Shown here: piece after piece, positions 16,619 to 24,381 of the stretch
Position numbering within the stretch: the first letter of the stretch is position 1
Layout of the letters: every line of letters begins with the position of its first letter
Origin: Bacillota bacterium
Lineage (GTDB): Bacteria; Bacillota; Clostridia; Lachnospirales; Lachnospiraceae
NCBI GenBank assembly: GCA_023436765.1
Contig: JAEZHX010000230.1
Location: 1 to 30,651, forward strand
DNA length: 30,651 nucleotides
Reading direction: 5' to 3'
Program-made: the position numbers and the translations under genes
Notes under the pieces: generated by a model
The model's database searches: none
The model's input: only the letters and a program-made list of their open reading frames with translations
What the model was told of the DNA's origin: nothing

Positions 16619-18037
16619 ATGTTAAAAAGAGTATTTGCTTTACTTATGACGGTACTAGTGATCTCAACCTCATTATCAGGTTGCTATCAGGATAATGGGC
16701 AGACGAAGGATACCTCCATCAATCCTGAAGCAGAGTTTGACAGCGGCGGACAGCCCAAGAAGGTTGTGATGGAGAAGATCCGAGTATGGTCGGATAATGC
16801 CCATGAGAAGGACCTAAGGCTGCGTCAGATAGAAGAATTTAACTCAACCATAGGGAAGGATCTGGGAATAGAAATAGAATATACAGTCTATGGCTCTCAT
16901 TATCAGGATGCAATCAAGGCCGCTGCCTTAAGCGGTGATGCTCCGGAGCTGTTTCGGCCCACTTCTAATTTCCTGACCAGTTTTGTGAACTCGGGATATA
17001 TGGTTCCCATCAACAAGCTTCCGGGCGGGCAAGAGCTTGTATCCAAGTATGAGGGTAGTCTGGTGAACAACCAGCATATCTTTGACGGCGATGTATATAC
17101 CTTACCCTACAATCTTACCACCTATAAACTGATCATTAATAATGACCTGTTTAACAAGGCAGGAATAGAAGAGCCCCCGAGGACCTGGGAGGAGGTAAGG
17201 GAGTATGCAGCTAAGATTACGAAGGTCGGGAATGGGAAGGCTTATGGATGGATCCTCGGTTTGCAGTCAGACTGGATGATAAGCTCCTACTTAATCAGGC
17301 CGAACGGCACAAATGTCGGACATACCGGCTTTAATTATCGAACAATGCAATTCGAGTTTTCCTCTTTTGCTCCGGTCATCGATACTGTTAAGGGTATGAT
17401 AGAGGATGGCAGCGTATTTCCCGGCTATGGAGGACTGGATGCTGATGCGGCCAGAGCCCAGTTTGCCGAAGGCAGAGTCGGTATGATCCCGGGAGCCAGC
17501 TTTGATATTAGCGTATATAATGATCAATTTCCTGCCAGCTGTAATTGGTCTGTAGTCCCGATCCCTGCATTTTCGGAGGAGGGCTCTCTTTATAAGGAGT
17601 ATGCCGATGCAACCTCTCTGTTGGGTGTTGGGATAGCCGCACTGGACAAGCCGGAGAAATCCCTGGAGGTTTTGAAGTTCTTTTATTCGGATGAAAATGC
17701 AGCGCAGATGTATGAACATTCCTTATATATTCCCTTCCGACAGGAAGCGATTGATTTGGCAAAGGGAATTCCGGTTCAGGTAGGCTTTGCGGATTTTGCG
17801 AATATTCCAAGTAAGGTAATCATGCTGCCCACTCCGGAAAACCAGGTTATGGTGGAAGGCAGTGCCTACCGGAAGACGATTTCTGATTTCTTTGCCGGTG
17901 TATACGAGGATATGGATGCCAGGACGATGCTGGAGGATCTGGACCGTCGGTATAATAATGCCCTTAATCTGCTGGATCCTGAGGTCCTAAAGGAATTTGA
18001 GCAGGAAGAAGAGGTATTGAACAATTTTTACAGGTAG
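16619..18037 (+). CDS. Sugar ABC transporter solute-binding lipoprotein (family 1), copy 2
   Basis: 472 residues. The signal peptide MLKRVFALLMTVLVISTSLS ends with a lipobox LSGC; Cys22 is lipidated. The mature part aligns from end to end with the binding protein at 2374-3825: both share WSDNAHEK, IEYTVYGS, YTLPYNLTTY, GSV.PG, SFD..VYN.QFPA and FFY.D.NAAQMYE. It is clearly a paralogue. The segment expected to line the binding cleft differs (SSYLIRPNGTNVGH here, SFYTMGAGQNIGH in copy 1), so the ligands may differ. The nearest AGGAG (16598-16602) is 16 bases from the ATG, unusually far; no other ATG, GTG or TTG start lies in frame before the upstream TGA at 16604, so translation may be weak. 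No permease genes follow, so it probably uses the importer encoded at 4330-6126. Confidence 0.92.
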   Translation: MLKRVFALLMTVLVISTSLSGCYQDNGQTKDTSINPEAEFDSGGQPKKVVMEKIRVWSDNAHEKDLRLRQIEEFNSTIGKDLGIEIEYTVYGSHYQDAIKAAALSGDAPELFRPTSNFLTSFVNSGYMVPINKLPGGQELVSKYEGSLVNNQHIFDGDVYTLPYNLTTYKLIINNDLFNKAGIEEPPRTWEEVREYAAKITKVGNGKAYGWILGLQSDWMISSYLIRPNGTNVGHTGFNYRTMQFEFSSFAPVIDTVKGMIEDGSVFPGYGGLDADAARAQFAEGRVGMIPGASFDISVYNDQFPASCNWSVVPIPAFSEEGSLYKEYADATSLLGVGIAALDKPEKSLEVLKFFYSDENAAQMYEHSLYIPFRQEAIDLAKGIPVQVGFADFANIPSKVIMLPTPENQVMVEGSAYRKTISDFFAGVYEDMDARTMLEDLDRRYNNALNLLDPEVLKEFEQEEEVLNNFYR

Positions 18038-18102
18038 AGCAGATTCAGCTAAATTACACAGAACTTTAAGCTATTCATAGGACAGGAACGGAGGCTAATA
18101 GG

Positions 18103-19455
18103 ATGAAATATACGATTAAGGCAAAACAGGTAGAGGTAAAAAAGGAAGCTGATATCCTTGTGGTGGGCGGAGGACCTGCAGGTATCGGTGCAGCTGTTGC
18201 TGCAGCAAGAAGTGGCAAAAAGGTTCTGCTCCTGGAGAAGAGGGGCTTTTTGGGAGGTAATATAACGGGGGCATACGTAGAGACCTGCAACCATTTTCTT
18301 CATAAGACAAGCTTCCATGCCAATGGAATCTACGCAGAGATCGAAGAGAAATATAAAGAGAAATACGGAAGGTCCCATGATATCAGAAAGGATTCTCCTC
18401 ATCGCTTCAGCAGTGAATATTTGAAGATCTTCCTCGATGACTTCCTTCAAAAGGAGGGAGTGGAGCTGATGTTCCATTCCTTTGTCAATGAAGTGATTAT
18501 GGAGGAACAGAAGATCGAATGTGTCATTATTCAGAGTAAGAAGGGACCTGTTGCAATCAAGGCAGAAATCATGATTGATTGCACCGGTGACGGCGATGTT
18601 GCCTTCAGCGCAGGAATTCCCTATGAGCAGGGAAGAGATCTGGATGGTCTTTGCCAGCCCGGAACCGTGAATTTCAGGATTGCCGGTGTGGATGTGGAGA
18701 AGCTGACCGGTGAGGTGGACGGACTGAAGGTAATCGGTAAGAAATTCCATGACGATTACCGTGCCGGAGTGACCGGACTCTCCTGTAAGCGTCAGGATCT
18801 TCCCTTCGGAAGGCTAACCCCGGCAGGAGTGGTATCCTATGTGAATTACCCCTGTGCCTATCAGATCGACCCGACGGATGTGGCAGGACTTACTCAGGGT
18901 GAGCTGGAATGCAGACAATACATAGCTGAGTTTTATGAGTATGCAAAGAAGAATTTTGAAGGCTTTGAAAACATTGAGCTTACATCCATTGCTCCGGAGA
19001 TCGGGTTCCGTGACAGCAGACGAATTCAGGGTCTGTATAAGCTGACGAAAGAGGACATAGAAGCACAGAAGGTGTTTGAGGATGCGATTGCAGTATATCC
19101 AAGGATTTATGATATGCTATCCCCCGATGGTAACATGGACGGAGACGGCAAGATGGAGGGGCTTGGCAATAAGGGACATATCTACGAACCAATTACGGAT
19201 ACCAGATCCTATACCATTCCCTACCGTAGTTTAATTCCGGTTAATGTTGATAATCTGATCGTTGCAGGAAGATGCATCTGTGCCGACCACGTAGCAGAGA
19301 GCAGCATCCGTGGAATATCTGCCTGCATGCTGACAGGTCAGGCAGCCGGAGCTGCTGCAGGACTAGCGTGTAAGGAAACCCTTGCTCCGAAGGAGGTCAA
19401 TGTAGCAAAGCTGCAGGAGATCTTAAGAAGTCAGGGTGTGGAGCTACCCAATTAA
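18103..19455 (+). CDS. FAD-dependent oxidoreductase (FAD_oxidored family)
   Basis: 450 residues; ACGGAGG is 10 bases upstream of ATG 18103. After a short basic N-terminal extension the dinucleotide-binding motif is VVGGGPAG (20-27), followed by the ribose-binding acid at Glu45 (LLLEK) and the GFLGGN segment (48-53). The C-terminal flavin-contacting region has NLIVAGRCICADHVAESSIR and AAGAAAGLA, typical of the FAD_oxidored (PF12831) group found in glycan catabolic clusters. There is no signal peptide, so it works in the cytoplasm. It could oxidise a sugar or hydroxyacid intermediate before isomerisation or cleavage, but the substrate and electron acceptor are unknown. It lies between binding protein 2 and the last dehydrogenase of the locus. 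Confidence 0.85.
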   Translation: MKYTIKAKQVEVKKEADILVVGGGPAGIGAAVAAARSGKKVLLLEKRGFLGGNITGAYVETCNHFLHKTSFHANGIYAEIEEKYKEKYGRSHDIRKDSPHRFSSEYLKIFLDDFLQKEGVELMFHSFVNEVIMEEQKIECVIIQSKKGPVAIKAEIMIDCTGDGDVAFSAGIPYEQGRDLDGLCQPGTVNFRIAGVDVEKLTGEVDGLKVIGKKFHDDYRAGVTGLSCKRQDLPFGRLTPAGVVSYVNYPCAYQIDPTDVAGLTQGELECRQYIAEFYEYAKKNFEGFENIELTSIAPEIGFRDSRRIQGLYKLTKEDIEAQKVFEDAIAVYPRIYDMLSPDGNMDGDGKMEGLGNKGHIYEPITDTRSYTIPYRSLIPVNVDNLIVAGRCICADHVAESSIRGISACMLTGQAAGAAAGLACKETLAPKEVNVAKLQEILRSQGVELPN

Positions 19456-19518
19456 TTCGAATTCAACCTATTTGAAATATTGTTATAACATTAGAATATA
19501 CATATGGAGGTTACTGAA

Positions 19519-20472
19519 ATGAAAATAGCTATGCTTGAGCCCTTAGGTGTCAGTGCTGAAATCCTTGACCAGTTATCAGAAAGGTTAAAGAAGGAGAACC
19601 ACGAGTTTATCGCATATGACAATGTGACAAAGGATCCGGAGGAATTAAAGAGACGGGCTGCCGGAGCCGATGTACTGATTATTGCAAATAACCCTTTACC
19701 GGGCGAAGTGATTAAAGCTTCAGATAACTTAAAATTCATCTCTGTCGCTTTTACCGGAATTGATCATGTAGATAAAGCAGCCTGCATGGAAAAAGGTGTT
19801 AAGATCTCCAACGCAGCCGGCTATAGTACAGAGGCTGTTGCAGAGCTGGTCATCGGTATGATCATCAGTAAATTAAGGTATATCGTAGAGTGCAATACTG
19901 TAATCAGAGAAGGAAGGACGAAGGATGGACTGGTTGGCTGCGAGCTGGCTGGAAAGACCGTCGGTATCGTTGGTACCGGTGCGATTGGATTAAGAACGGC
20001 AGAGCTGTTAAAAGCCTTCGGCTGCAAGCTCCTCGGTTATAACCGCAGTGAAAAGAAGGAAGCGAAGGAGCTGGGAATCCAGTATGTCAGCCTGGAACAG
20101 CTGCTAAAGGAGAGTGATATCATTACGCTCCATACCCCTCTGACCGAGGAGACAAAGTTCCTGATCAATAAGGATAACTTAAGCCTGTTAAAGCCCAATG
20201 CCCTGCTGGTGAATTGTGCGAGAGGACAGGTCATCGATATAGAAGCGACTGCTCAGGCCTTAAAGGAAAAGAAGTTTGCCGGAGCTGCCATCGATGTATT
20301 TGAGATTGAGCCTCCGCTGCCTACAGATCATATCCTGTTTGATGCACCGAATGCCCTGTTAACTCCCCATGTAGCCTTTGCAACAAAGGAATCCATGGTC
20401 AGAAGAGCAGAGATCACCTTCAATAATATCTATTCCTGGCTGGAAGGCAATCAGATCAATAAGATGCTGTAA
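19519..20472 (+). CDS. D-2-hydroxyacid dehydrogenase (phosphoglycerate dehydrogenase-like), copy 2
   Basis: 317 residues from ATG 19519; GGAGG at 19506-19510 lies eight bases before it, which rules out the in-frame ATG at 19504. NAD-binding motif GTGAIG at 152-157 after GKTVGIV; catalytic Arg235 (NCARGQ), Glu264 (FEIEPPLP) and His284 (TPHVAF). The NAAGYSTEAVAELVIG stretch (98-113) is typical of SerA-like and phosphonate/hydroxyacid dehydrogenases. There is no ACT regulatory domain, and the length equals the catalytic core only, so it is not a standard serine-biosynthesis SerA. It is the last gene of the plus-strand locus and would reduce a 2-oxoacid or oxidise a D-2-hydroxyacid. Confidence 0.9.
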   Translation: MKIAMLEPLGVSAEILDQLSERLKKENHEFIAYDNVTKDPEELKRRAAGADVLIIANNPLPGEVIKASDNLKFISVAFTGIDHVDKAACMEKGVKISNAAGYSTEAVAELVIGMIISKLRYIVECNTVIREGRTKDGLVGCELAGKTVGIVGTGAIGLRTAELLKAFGCKLLGYNRSEKKEAKELGIQYVSLEQLLKESDIITLHTPLTEETKFLINKDNLSLLKPNALLVNCARGQVIDIEATAQALKEKKFAGAAIDVFEIEPPLPTDHILFDAPNALLTPHVAFATKESMVRRAEITFNNIYSWLEGNQINKML

Positions 20473-20496
20473 GCCGACTGTTTTAGTAGCTACAGT

Positions 20497-20622
20497 AAAA
20501 GGCACCTGATACATCCCGAGTTCACATAACGGTTACATATTCATAGCAGAGATGCTACCTTGTATGGATATGTATTCCGAGTGTGGTGGGAGATTAAGGT
20601 GCCTTATGTTTTATGTATCAGG
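20497..20622. terminator. Long structured palindromic region between convergent genes (bidirectional terminator candidate)
   Basis: AAGGCACCT (20499-20507) pairs with AGGTGCCTT (20597-20605). Nested inside are CCC/GGG (20515-20517, 20588-20590), CACA/TGTG (20523-20526, 20582-20585), CGG/CCG (20530-20532, 20577-20579), and ACATATTCATA (20535-20545) with TATGGATATGT (20563-20573, one G-T wobble). An inner TAGCA-gaga-TGCTA hairpin (20544-20557) competes for the apex. CCTTTT on the minus strand and a TATGTTTTATG tail on the plus strand follow the outer stem. In addition CCTGATACAT (20505-20514) can pair instead with ATGTATCAGG (20613-20622), which excludes the outer stem. It most simply ends both convergent transcripts; a separate structured RNA is possible. 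Confidence 0.6.
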
Positions 20623-20652
20623 GATGACATCGGTAAGAAATAGAATTATGTT

Positions 20653-21342
20653 CTAGGAATTAAGGCTTCCTTTGATAATTCCGTCAAAGTCAAGCTGCTT
20701 TAAGAGCTTCACGACTTCCTTCATACTTTTCATCTCGAATTTCTTCAGAATACTGTTCACCTGGCTCTTCACCGTGGCGGGAGATACAAATCTGGTTTCT
20801 GAGATGTCTTTATAGGTACCGCCTTCATAGAAGCACTTTAAGATCTCGAATTCAGAGTTTGTCAGCTTTGATATAATGTTCAGGATATAGAGCATGCTTT
20901 GCTGCTGGCTCTTCAAACGGGAGAATTCATCAATAATCTTGTCTGCAATTCCCGGACGGAGCATCAGTTTATTTGAGAAAACTGTTCGAATTGAATTGAT
21001 GATCTGGGAAATGGAGTCGGTCTTTACGATATAATCCATGACACCGGCACAGTAGGCCTGGAACAGATATTCATCCTCCTCATGAATGGTCAGAATAATC
21101 ACCTTAATATTCGGATTCATTGCTCGTATTGCGTTGGTCGCATCAATTCCTGCTGTTCTTGTCTCCATCTGGATATCCATCAGAATCACATCGGGAGTAA
21201 GCTCCCGGGCCTTCTGGACGGCCTCAATCCCTGAGGAGGCCAGTCCGGCCACTGTGATGTCCGGTTCCTTTGAAAGAATCATATTGAAATATTCTCTGAT
21301 ATCCGTCATATCATCTACAATCAGAAGCTTTATCTTATCCAT
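20653..21342 (-). CDS. NarL/LuxR-family response regulator
   Basis: 229 residues. A GTG- or ATG-extended start at 21354 exists, but the GGAGG at 21352-21348 lies five bases before ATG 21342 (MDKIKLLIVDD). The receiver domain (about 1-120) has the acidic pair Asp10-Asp11, the phosphorylated Asp56 (ILMDIQ), Thr85 and Lys107. A LuxR/NarL-type helix-turn-helix is at about 158-218 (LTNSEFEILKCFYEGG ... VSPATVKSQVNSILKK). It follows its kinase gene by 48 bases and is surely its partner. The regulator is encoded convergently to the catabolic locus, 180 bases from its last gene. Control of that locus is plausible by position but is not shown by any operator I can identify. Confidence 0.9.
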   Translation of the reverse strand: MDKIKLLIVDDMTDIREYFNMILSKEPDITVAGLASSGIEAVQKARELTPDVILMDIQMETRTAGIDATNAIRAMNPNIKVIILTIHEEDEYLFQAYCAGVMDYIVKTDSISQIINSIRTVFSNKLMLRPGIADKIIDEFSRLKSQQQSMLYILNIISKLTNSEFEILKCFYEGGTYKDISETRFVSPATVKSQVNSILKKFEMKSMKEVVKLLKQLDFDGIIKGSLNS

Positions 21343-21390
21343 AGTATCCTCCATACCTATATGTATACTAAAATATTCATTGGTAATAGG

Positions 21391-22923
21391 TTATTTTTTG
21401 CTCATTGGGAGCAGGATCTCGACATTTGTATATTCTCCGTGGCGGCTTTTAATTCTCAGATGTCCGCAATGAGCTGTGATGACACGGAAGACATAGGATA
21501 GTCCCATTCCCCAATTGTTCTGTTTTGATTTTGTTGAGAAATAAGGAGTGAAGATTTTCTTTCGATGCTTCCTTTGAATACCGCAACCACTGTCCTTAAT
21601 GGACAAATAGATCCATTCCTTACTGGAATCAACCGTAATGCTGATGGAAGCATCCTCACTGTCCTTGCTGTTAATCGCATCAACAGCATTGGCAATCAGG
21701 TTACTGATCACCTGTGTCATATGATACATGTCAAAATTACAGTAGACCGGATTGTCATGGTATGTAATATTCAGCTTGATACTTTCCGGAATAGAAGTCT
21801 CCTTCAAAGCGTTTTCGACTGCCTCAATCAAATTGCATTTGATTGTTCTGACTCTAAGTTCCTTGATATTATCCAGTGCTTTTGAGATCGCATCCATATG
21901 ACCCTCACTGATAGAGCCGATTTTCTGAAGCAGCTGCTTCCCTTCCTCTGATCCGTAGCTGAGCATGGCCTCTTCAGCCAATATTTTAATATTAAACATG
22001 ATATTCTTATCCGAATGGAGAACATCCTTTAAATTTGTATTTAGCAGGTTCAGGTTCTTTCTGATGGCCCGTTCCTTGATACCGTTGATCATGCTGTCAG
22101 TCTTGAACTTAAAGGTAATATACAAAATGACAAGAAGAATGATCAGAGAAAGCATCGGAAGTGAGGTCGTATAGCTCTTCGGAACCACAACTGTCGGCTT
22201 ATAGCGCCAGAAGGCGGAGGTGAATACATTCCGTATGGAGGTTTTGAAGGCTCCGGTAAAGAATACGATGAAGAAAACAGTATTCAATAAAAAGATACTG
22301 ATGGCCAGGCTCAGAAGCTGCTGTGAGAAGAAGGAGATATTATTCCTCTTGTAATTCCTGAAGAGTAGGACGATGGGGTACATCAGGTACAATGCGGCAA
22401 TAATCATCATAACGCCATCAAGCAGTGTAAATAATTGGACCCAAAGCTCCTGTCTCTCACCCTGAAGCCGGTTCTCGGTAAGATAGATAAAATAGGCGGT
22501 ACTCGGGTGGTAGAAGAAGAAATATAGAAGCGGATAAGCCGCTAATACGGAATATCTGATGACATGCCGTACCTGTTTGGAACCCAGCTGTTTTCCCTTC
22601 ACGTTCCTGCTGAAGGTAATTGCAAACATCATAATTGCAACCAGATAAGAGACGATACCCAGATTCCTTAAAATCTGAAGATTGGACAGGGACAATCTCA
22701 GAATTCGGCTTAGGAACAGGAACATCCTGTACTCAATCCCACTGTAAAGATAGTAAGAGGGTACAAGGTAATTACTGCTTTTATAGATTTCCGATACGAT
22801 GGTAAACATGGAGATACTCATGCCGAATACCATCAGGATAAAGAGCAGGTTATATTTACTTTTATAATTTCGAATGGCAAGAATGACAGAAAAGAATGCC
22901 ATAAAGGTAATAGTCAGTGCCAT
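21391..22923 (-). CDS. Multi-pass membrane sensor histidine kinase
   Basis: 510 residues; GGAGG nine bases before ATG. The first ~275 residues contain about seven to eight hydrophobic helices (near 3-18, 24-46, 66-80, 88-106, 122-140, 165-188, 202-224 and 255-272) with little outside them, so the signal is probably sensed in or at the membrane. The DHp region has LHSDKN, with His303 as the likely phosphorylated residue; it is the short form seen in kinases lacking the usual HE..TP box. The HATPase domain (about 365-510) has N-box NLIANAVDAI (408-417), G1 DSGCGI (444-449), F-box YFSTK (461-465) and G2 GMGLS (472-476). It is co-transcribed with the response regulator at 20653-21342. Confidence 0.9.
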   Translation of the reverse strand: MALTITFMAFFSVILAIRNYKSKYNLLFILMVFGMSISMFTIVSEIYKSSNYLVPSYYLYSGIEYRMFLFLSRILRLSLSNLQILRNLGIVSYLVAIMMFAITFSRNVKGKQLGSKQVRHVIRYSVLAAYPLLYFFFYHPSTAYFIYLTENRLQGERQELWVQLFTLLDGVMMIIAALYLMYPIVLLFRNYKRNNISFFSQQLLSLAISIFLLNTVFFIVFFTGAFKTSIRNVFTSAFWRYKPTVVVPKSYTTSLPMLSLIILLVILYITFKFKTDSMINGIKERAIRKNLNLLNTNLKDVLHSDKNIMFNIKILAEEAMLSYGSEEGKQLLQKIGSISEGHMDAISKALDNIKELRVRTIKCNLIEAVENALKETSIPESIKLNITYHDNPVYCNFDMYHMTQVISNLIANAVDAINSKDSEDASISITVDSSKEWIYLSIKDSGCGIQRKHRKKIFTPYFSTKSKQNNWGMGLSYVFRVITAHCGHLRIKSRHGEYTNVEILLPMSKK

Positions 22924-22989
22924 AAGTCCTCCAAAGGTTTATAAGGTTTTGTGGGTAATGGCTGTTAAGGCACAGAAAGACCCAACTAC

Positions 22990-23017
22990 ATTATAGCAGA
23001 ATCTTTTCATTAAGTAA
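22990..23017 (-). promoter_or_regulatory. Candidate promoter of the two-component operon
   Basis: On the minus strand TTACTT (23017-23012), a 16-base spacer and TATAAT (22995-22990), with an extended -10 TGC just before it. It is about 67 bases before the histidine kinase start. The -10 is perfect and the -35 weak, as is usual for extended -10 promoters. Confidence 0.55.
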
Positions 23018-23111
23018 GGTGTATAATGTGTACAACCCCAAATTATCCAGAAGTATTGCATGAAATTGCTGTAAGTGCTAAAATTTGCATATAATACCGA
23101 ACCTTAGCCGG

Positions 23112-24140
23112 TCAGATAATATACTTTATTTCAATATCGAGATCCTTAAAAATCGTAGCGATTTCCTTCTGGAAGAAGGCTGAAACCTCGGACAGCTTAT
23201 CCTTTGGATAGACATATTTTCCATATCCGAACTGGCCGTATTTATAGCTGCGGTCTTCCTCCGACATCGGAAGCTCGTTCTCAGGGAACACTTCATTAAT
23301 AACCACCTTCGCACGGGAGGTGTACCGATGAGAGATGATCTCAAAGGTCAAAGGGTGGAGGAGCTTCCCCGGTAAGCGTTCCCGCAGCTGTAAAAGCAGC
23401 TTCTGATAATCCTCCTGCCAGTTCTCATACAGGAACACAGGCGCAATCAGATAACCCATGGGATATCCGGCCTGTATCACTTTGATGGAGGCCTCGATCC
23501 GCTTTGCCATGGAGGGGGTCCGTTTTTCATATTTATTGATCACCTGATCGGTATTCAGCGTAAAACGGATCTCTGTATGTCCCTGATGGTCTGCATCCAG
23601 TAAACTGTCGATCTCCGTATATTTGGTCACAAATCGGAATCTCCCATGGGAGGAATTACCGAAATATTCAATTGCGGTTTTTAGCAGATTGGAATAGGGC
23701 TCCACCGGTACCGGGTCTGAGGTTGCGGAGCCTTCAAATATTGTGATCTCAGGTTGCCTTTCCAGGATATATTGTTCAGCCTGAGCAAGGATCTCTTCCA
23801 CGTTCACATTGATTCTCATATAGGGCTTATCCCCCAGGTTCGTATTCAGATAACAATACTGGCAATGCCCGATGCAACCTGACAGAAGAGGAAGCTGATA
23901 ATGTGCGGAGGGTTTACAGGTCTGAAATTTCAGTCCCTTCTTAATTCCTACCACCAGTGTATTCTTTCCTTCCTTATAGGTTTCAGGGGGATTATCTCCC
24001 GGTATATGCTCCATGATTTTATTCCCCTGTAGCTCGATGAGATCCACATTCTTATTCGTAATAAACCTTTGATAAATTTTTTTTCCGATTTCATAATTCA
24101 TAGAACCTTTTTCAAACAGAATTCTTGTTGGAATATACAT
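23112..24140 (-). CDS. splB: Spore photoproduct lyase-family radical SAM protein
   Basis: 342 residues; GGGAG upstream of ATG 24140. The radical SAM cluster motif C-x3-C-x2-C is Cys89, Cys93, Cys96 (SGCIGHCQYCYL). The order and spacing of motifs (KPSAHY 76-81, KPYMRINVNVEEIL 105-118, FVTKYTE, QAGYPMGYLIAP, and YKYGQFGYGKYVYPKD near the C-terminus) match Bacillus SplB end to end. SplB repairs the thymine dimer of UV-damaged spore DNA during germination, so the host probably makes endospores. The relay tyrosines of B. subtilis SplB (Tyr97, Tyr99) correspond to Tyr95 and Tyr97 here. The H-donor cysteine (Cys141 there) is Ala139 here (FEGSATSD), while Cys75 stands where B. subtilis has Ser77. No sigma-G promoter was recognised. 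Confidence 0.88.
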   Translation of the reverse strand: MYIPTRILFEKGSMNYEIGKKIYQRFITNKNVDLIELQGNKIMEHIPGDNPPETYKEGKNTLVVGIKKGLKFQTCKPSAHYQLPLLSGCIGHCQYCYLNTNLGDKPYMRINVNVEEILAQAEQYILERQPEITIFEGSATSDPVPVEPYSNLLKTAIEYFGNSSHGRFRFVTKYTEIDSLLDADHQGHTEIRFTLNTDQVINKYEKRTPSMAKRIEASIKVIQAGYPMGYLIAPVFLYENWQEDYQKLLLQLRERLPGKLLHPLTFEIISHRYTSRAKVVINEVFPENELPMSEEDRSYKYGQFGYGKYVYPKDKLSEVSAFFQKEIATIFKDLDIEIKYII

Positions 24141-24330
24141 CAGCTTTCTCCCATATTCATAATTTTGATTTAGTTATTATCCGTAATTGTAGGAAATTTA
24201 TCATGGTCTGCCAATATCATAAAAATTTAATAAATTATGTATCGAAAGTTTCACAAATCTGTAGTAAAATGTAAGTGGTATAAGCTTGATATTAATAAAG
24301 CAAAGCTTGCAGCAAGAGAACGGAGCTAAA

Positions 24331-24357
24331 ATCATGAACATGCTTTATGTTCATGAT
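24331..24357 (+). promoter_or_regulatory. Perfect 11-bp inverted repeat in the leader of the next gene
   Basis: ATCATGAACAT (24331-24341), five-base loop GCTTT, ATGTTCATGAT (24347-24357). It ends 13 bases before the GGAGG of the gene starting at 24382. It could be an operator or a leader hairpin that affects ribosome access. No repressor is encoded nearby. Confidence 0.45.
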
Positions 24358-24381
24358 ATAATAAAACATGGAGGTAAGGAC

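Noticed and set aside
20530..20545. cre-like TGTAACCGTTATG on the minus strand
   Set aside because: The last two consensus bases do not fit, and the sequence is explained by the palindromic structure between the convergent genes.
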